Assembly (NCBI RefSeq): GCF_042453785.1
Contig: NC_091675.1
Location: forward strand, 3,670,501 to 3,734,500
DNA length: 64,000 bases
Source: Malus domestica
Taxonomy: Eukaryota; Streptophyta; Magnoliopsida; Rosales; Rosaceae
Reading direction: 5' to 3'
In this document: positions 61,212 through 64,000 of the stretch, piece by piece
Layout: each line of letters opens with the position of its first letter
Numbering within the stretch: the stretch's first letter is position 1
Position numbers and translations under genes: made by a program
Notes under the pieces: model-generated
What the model saw: only the letters and a program-made list of their open reading frames with translations
The model's database searches: none
What the model was told of the DNA's origin: nothing

Positions 61212-62729
61212 CTAAAGGAAACTAGTGCCCGCCAGGCCATGGTGCAATAGATTATGGGCAATGGCATCCCTAGCCTTCATCGAGCTCGTCGACCTAAGAG
61301 CGACCTCCGGGACCATCTCGTCGTCGATGAGCTCGAACCGGAGCTCGGGCTCCATCTCCTCATTCCTCAACTCACAAATGTTGTGCAAAACACAGCACGC
61401 CCCGAGAACCACCGGCAAGTCCTGCAGCTTCACCTCCGTCCTCTTCTGCAAGCAAAACCACCTTCCCTTCAACCTAGCAAACGCATCTCTGGCCACATTC
61501 TGAATCTCCCCAATCTTCTCGTTGAAAGCGTGCTGGGTCCACGTTAGGTTCTGCTGGGTGTAAGGCACCAGCACCCAGTCCATCAAAGGGTACCCAGCAC
61601 CCCCAACAATCCACACGTTCTTCAGCAAACCGTTATTAGCCCTCTGATTTAACGCCGATTTCTCCAGCACCTGATCATCCGGCATTGATCCTGGCCATCC
61701 GATGCACACATCGGCAAAAACGCCTTTGGGGTCCACCACGCCCTGCACAGTAATCGAGTACGAAGTCTTCTGGTTCCTCTCCGTGTGCCGTTTATTGAAA
61801 TATGCAGCAACGCTGACTTTGGGTGCGATGATGGGTATATGCGTAGTGTACATAGACCCAGCAACGTTTGGAATTCCCGAAATACCCTCGAACTCGTCTT
61901 TAATTTTCCTCGCCGCGCTCTCCTCCGGCCACTGCAGGTACTTGGGCATCAGCACCGTCCGGATCGCGGAGCAGACCTCAAGGACGAGCTTGTGGCAGGT
62001 CGAGATGCCGAGTCCGAATCGTTTCGACACGAGGCGGAGCGGGTCGCCGGTGGCCAGCCGCCAAAGGCACACCGCCACTCTCTGTCGCACCGGAATCGCG
62101 TTCCGCAGCGTCGTGTCCTCCTTCGCGATGGCGGAGTTGAGCTCCTCGCATATTAAATCGAACGTGGACTTCCCCATCCGAAACGCCTTTTTGAATTCCG
62201 AATCCGGAAAATCCGGCTGGTTGCACTCGTCCCACCACGCTTTCGACCTGTCCTTGACCCACAGCCGCCGATGGTGACCCGACCCGACTCCCGGTTTACC
62301 TTTTTCGACTCCATCAGCTTCCGCCGACACCGCCGCCGTCACCACCACCGCACAGGCGGCGCTTCTTGATTTTCTCCGCTTCATCGTTTCGGATTCTTCC
62401 ACCTCCGAGTAGCACTCCTGCAAATCGGAGTAGTACTCCAGCATGGCCTTGTTCCTCTCCTTGTGCGTCTCTTCTATTAACGACGCGTCGTCATTCGATG
62501 CCCTGTCGTGGTCGCGCTCGTCCTGCTTCTCCTGCTCTTCGAGCAACGACAAGGAGGCGATTATTCCCTTGAGGTCCTTCTTCTTCTTCTCGCCGCCGCC
62601 GGTGTCTCTACGACGCCGCTTCTTGGCGCTTCCGTTCTCGTTCATTTGCGTGTGTAGAGAGTTCTGGAGGAGGGAGTAGACGGTGGCGTGGTCTTCAGCT
62701 GCTGGGTCTGTTTGGAGGTCGAGTTTCAT
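61212..62729 (-). CDS. ALP1-like protein, domesticated PIF/Harbinger transposase
   Basis: An intronless gene for about 505 residues, belonging to the plant group related to ANTAGONIST OF LIKE HETEROCHROMATIN PROTEIN 1 and to Arabidopsis At5g12010/At4g29780 (from memory). The ATG at 62729 gives MKLDLQTDPAAEDHATVY; the open frame extends further up but has no earlier ATG. A basic Lys/Arg-rich segment (KKRRRRDTGGGEKKKK) may act in nuclear import. The transposase-derived part begins WWDECNQPDFPDSEFKKAFR. The block NVAGSMYTTHIPIIAPK occupies the place where active Harbinger transposases have DGTHI, so the first catalytic Asp is absent. GSMPDDQVLEKS and AFARLKGRWFCLQ follow; the usual Glu position also looks changed. 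It ends HNLLHHGLAGTSFL. It is expected to be a host protein without transposase activity. ALP1 itself works in a Polycomb complex. Confidence 0.9.
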   Translation of the reverse strand: MKLDLQTDPAAEDHATVYSLLQNSLHTQMNENGSAKKRRRRDTGGGEKKKKDLKGIIASLSLLEEQEKQDERDHDRASNDDASLIEETHKERNKAMLEYYSDLQECYSEVEESETMKRRKSRSAACAVVVTAAVSAEADGVEKGKPGVGSGHHRRLWVKDRSKAWWDECNQPDFPDSEFKKAFRMGKSTFDLICEELNSAIAKEDTTLRNAIPVRQRVAVCLWRLATGDPLRLVSKRFGLGISTCHKLVLEVCSAIRTVLMPKYLQWPEESAARKIKDEFEGISGIPNVAGSMYTTHIPIIAPKVSVAAYFNKRHTERNQKTSYSITVQGVVDPKGVFADVCIGWPGSMPDDQVLEKSALNQRANNGLLKNVWIVGGAGYPLMDWVLVPYTQQNLTWTQHAFNEKIGEIQNVARDAFARLKGRWFCLQKRTEVKLQDLPVVLGACCVLHNICELRNEEMEPELRFELIDDEMVPEVALRSTSSMKARDAIAHNLLHHGLAGTSFL

Positions 62730-64000
62730 ATAAGGTGAGATTTGCAGACAACAACCATAACAAGGAAATTGAGGAAGAAGCAGCAGCAAAATAGTAAAAA
62801 AAGAGGAGAAAAGGTGTTTGGCTTTTTTGAAATATGAAATATGCAAGTGTGAACGCGTAGATTGACAAGTTGAGAAAATGTGGAGAGGAAGGAAGAGGAT
62901 CTGTATTATTTGTATAAATACGACTTATACGTCACTACCTGTTCCCATTACAATAAGAATATAAGTCCAACGCTGATACATACAGATGAGGGAGATGGAG
63001 GGATGGATCATCTATCACTGTAATGATTAACAAGTTAAGTAATATTTAATTACGAGTAATACATTTTTTCAAAACGGAATTAAATAATAGTTTCGTCAGA
63101 ACAGTTTTTTTTTTTTTTAAGTCGGAAAGTCTTACAGATACATCTCAGTCTCATCTTGATTAATGTTATGTGTTCTACAATGTCACAGATCCAACTCATG
63201 ACGTATCGTGTGTATTACAGGCTTAAAATTCATATTAAACAACTACTAGACTACTTCGTGGTGGATTTAGCAATTCTAGAACCATCAGTGATGCATAAAC
63301 CCATGGATCCCCTTGTAACTTTTTTGGAAATACTACCTAAATGGTTTTTCTTTCTCGTTAACTTTGAGTAATACTTTGATCTTTACATGTAGTAAATTTA
63401 CGAGATCAGGTTGCATTCGATGTAACATAAATGAACAATTAGGATTTAAAGAAATAAATTCTATATATTCAAGAGTTTCGCTGAAATAAAACATTTGTTG
63501 TGTATATTAATGTGTCAATATATTATTGAATCATTTATTGTAAATGGCCATATACTAAAATAGTAAAGAGATGAGTTATTTTTTTTACTATAGTATGAGT
63601 TCGAACTCAATCAGCTCGTTAATCTAAAATCTAATATAATGAATTTATTATCTGACCAAAAAAAAAAAACTAAACCAAGGAGTAGCCTTTTAATTGAATG
63701 TTAATTAAAGATGAGTGGAAACACTTGTAAAATGCCTAGAAAGTGGATTACAAAATAATTAATTAATGGGGAAGGACTGAAAGAACATGGCGTGTACGAA
63801 AACCGTTGACTGGGGGGACGCTGTGTGTGAAACGTGTATAAGAAAAGGCGCGGGGGTGTACAGGTGGCAGGTGTGAACGGGGGTTTAAGGATTGTGGCGG
63901 TGGTCGGTAGGTTTATGACGGTGACATTGGGATTACCTGCCGACCTTTTTTTTAATATTATTTATTTTCTCTTTCATTTTTGGGCTTAAAGGGGTGTGAT
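62730..64000. other. Upstream region of ALP1-like gene and right window edge
   Basis: Bases 62730-63000 are the likely promoter and leader of the minus-strand gene. The rest is AT-rich with no recognised gene. Bases 63780-63930 are more GC-rich and may be the promoter of a gene beyond the window edge. Confidence 0.35.

Noticed and set aside
61702-62277. Long plus-strand frames opposite the ALP1-like gene
   Set aside because: They are antisense shadows of a conserved single-exon coding region.

Overview
This window is nuclear DNA of a dicot plant. The genes are rich in introns with GT-AG borders, there is an interstitial TTTAGGG (plant-type telomere) tract, and every recognisable gene is plant-type. 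The transposon families and gene families fit a woody Rosaceae genome such as apple or pear, but that is an inference.

Left arm (1-12.5 kb): an NSUN5-type rRNA cytosine methyltransferase (minus strand), a broken remnant of a CDC48C-type AAA ATPase next to an interstitial telomeric tract, a WRKY50-type transcription factor with the WRKYGKK variant (plus), and a PLASTID MOVEMENT IMPAIRED1-related NT-C2 protein (minus). From memory, the three intact genes correspond to neighbouring Arabidopsis loci At5g26180, At5g26170 and At5g26160, so this looks like an old conserved block.

Transposon-rich middle (13.6-31.8 kb): a non-autonomous hAT-like element with an 8-bp target duplication (13640-23700) was split by a very young 9.26-kb Ty3/gypsy (Tekay/Del-type) LTR retrotransposon with 2186-bp LTRs. 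A coclaurine N-methyltransferase-like gene (plus) starts only about 200 bp to its right. After it comes a second young LTR element (27892-31740), a minus-strand non-autonomous one with 1160-bp LTRs and one open reading frame of unknown family.

Right half (32.5-64 kb): aminopeptidase M1 (plus), a HAB1-type clade A PP2C (ABA co-receptor phosphatase; minus), a 382-bp hAT MITE with a perfect 8-bp target duplication, a dead CC-NBS-LRR gene, a dead AIP2-like RING E3 gene, a second NLR scrap, an NDR-type AGC kinase (minus), an NSRa/NSRb-type RRM protein (plus), and a domesticated PIF/Harbinger transposase (ALP1-like; minus). The CNMT-like, APM1 and NDR genes match another Arabidopsis neighbourhood recalled as At4g33080-At4g33120. 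The gap between APM1 and NDR is filled with PP2C, NLR debris, the AIP2-like relic, MITEs and locally dispersed repeats.

At least five copies of one ~150-bp MITE-like repeat are scattered through the window. The genes form no pathway or operon; each has its own transcription unit. The clearest unexplained item is the minus-strand non-autonomous LTR element with its unknown protein. No CRISPR array, tRNA or rRNA gene was seen.
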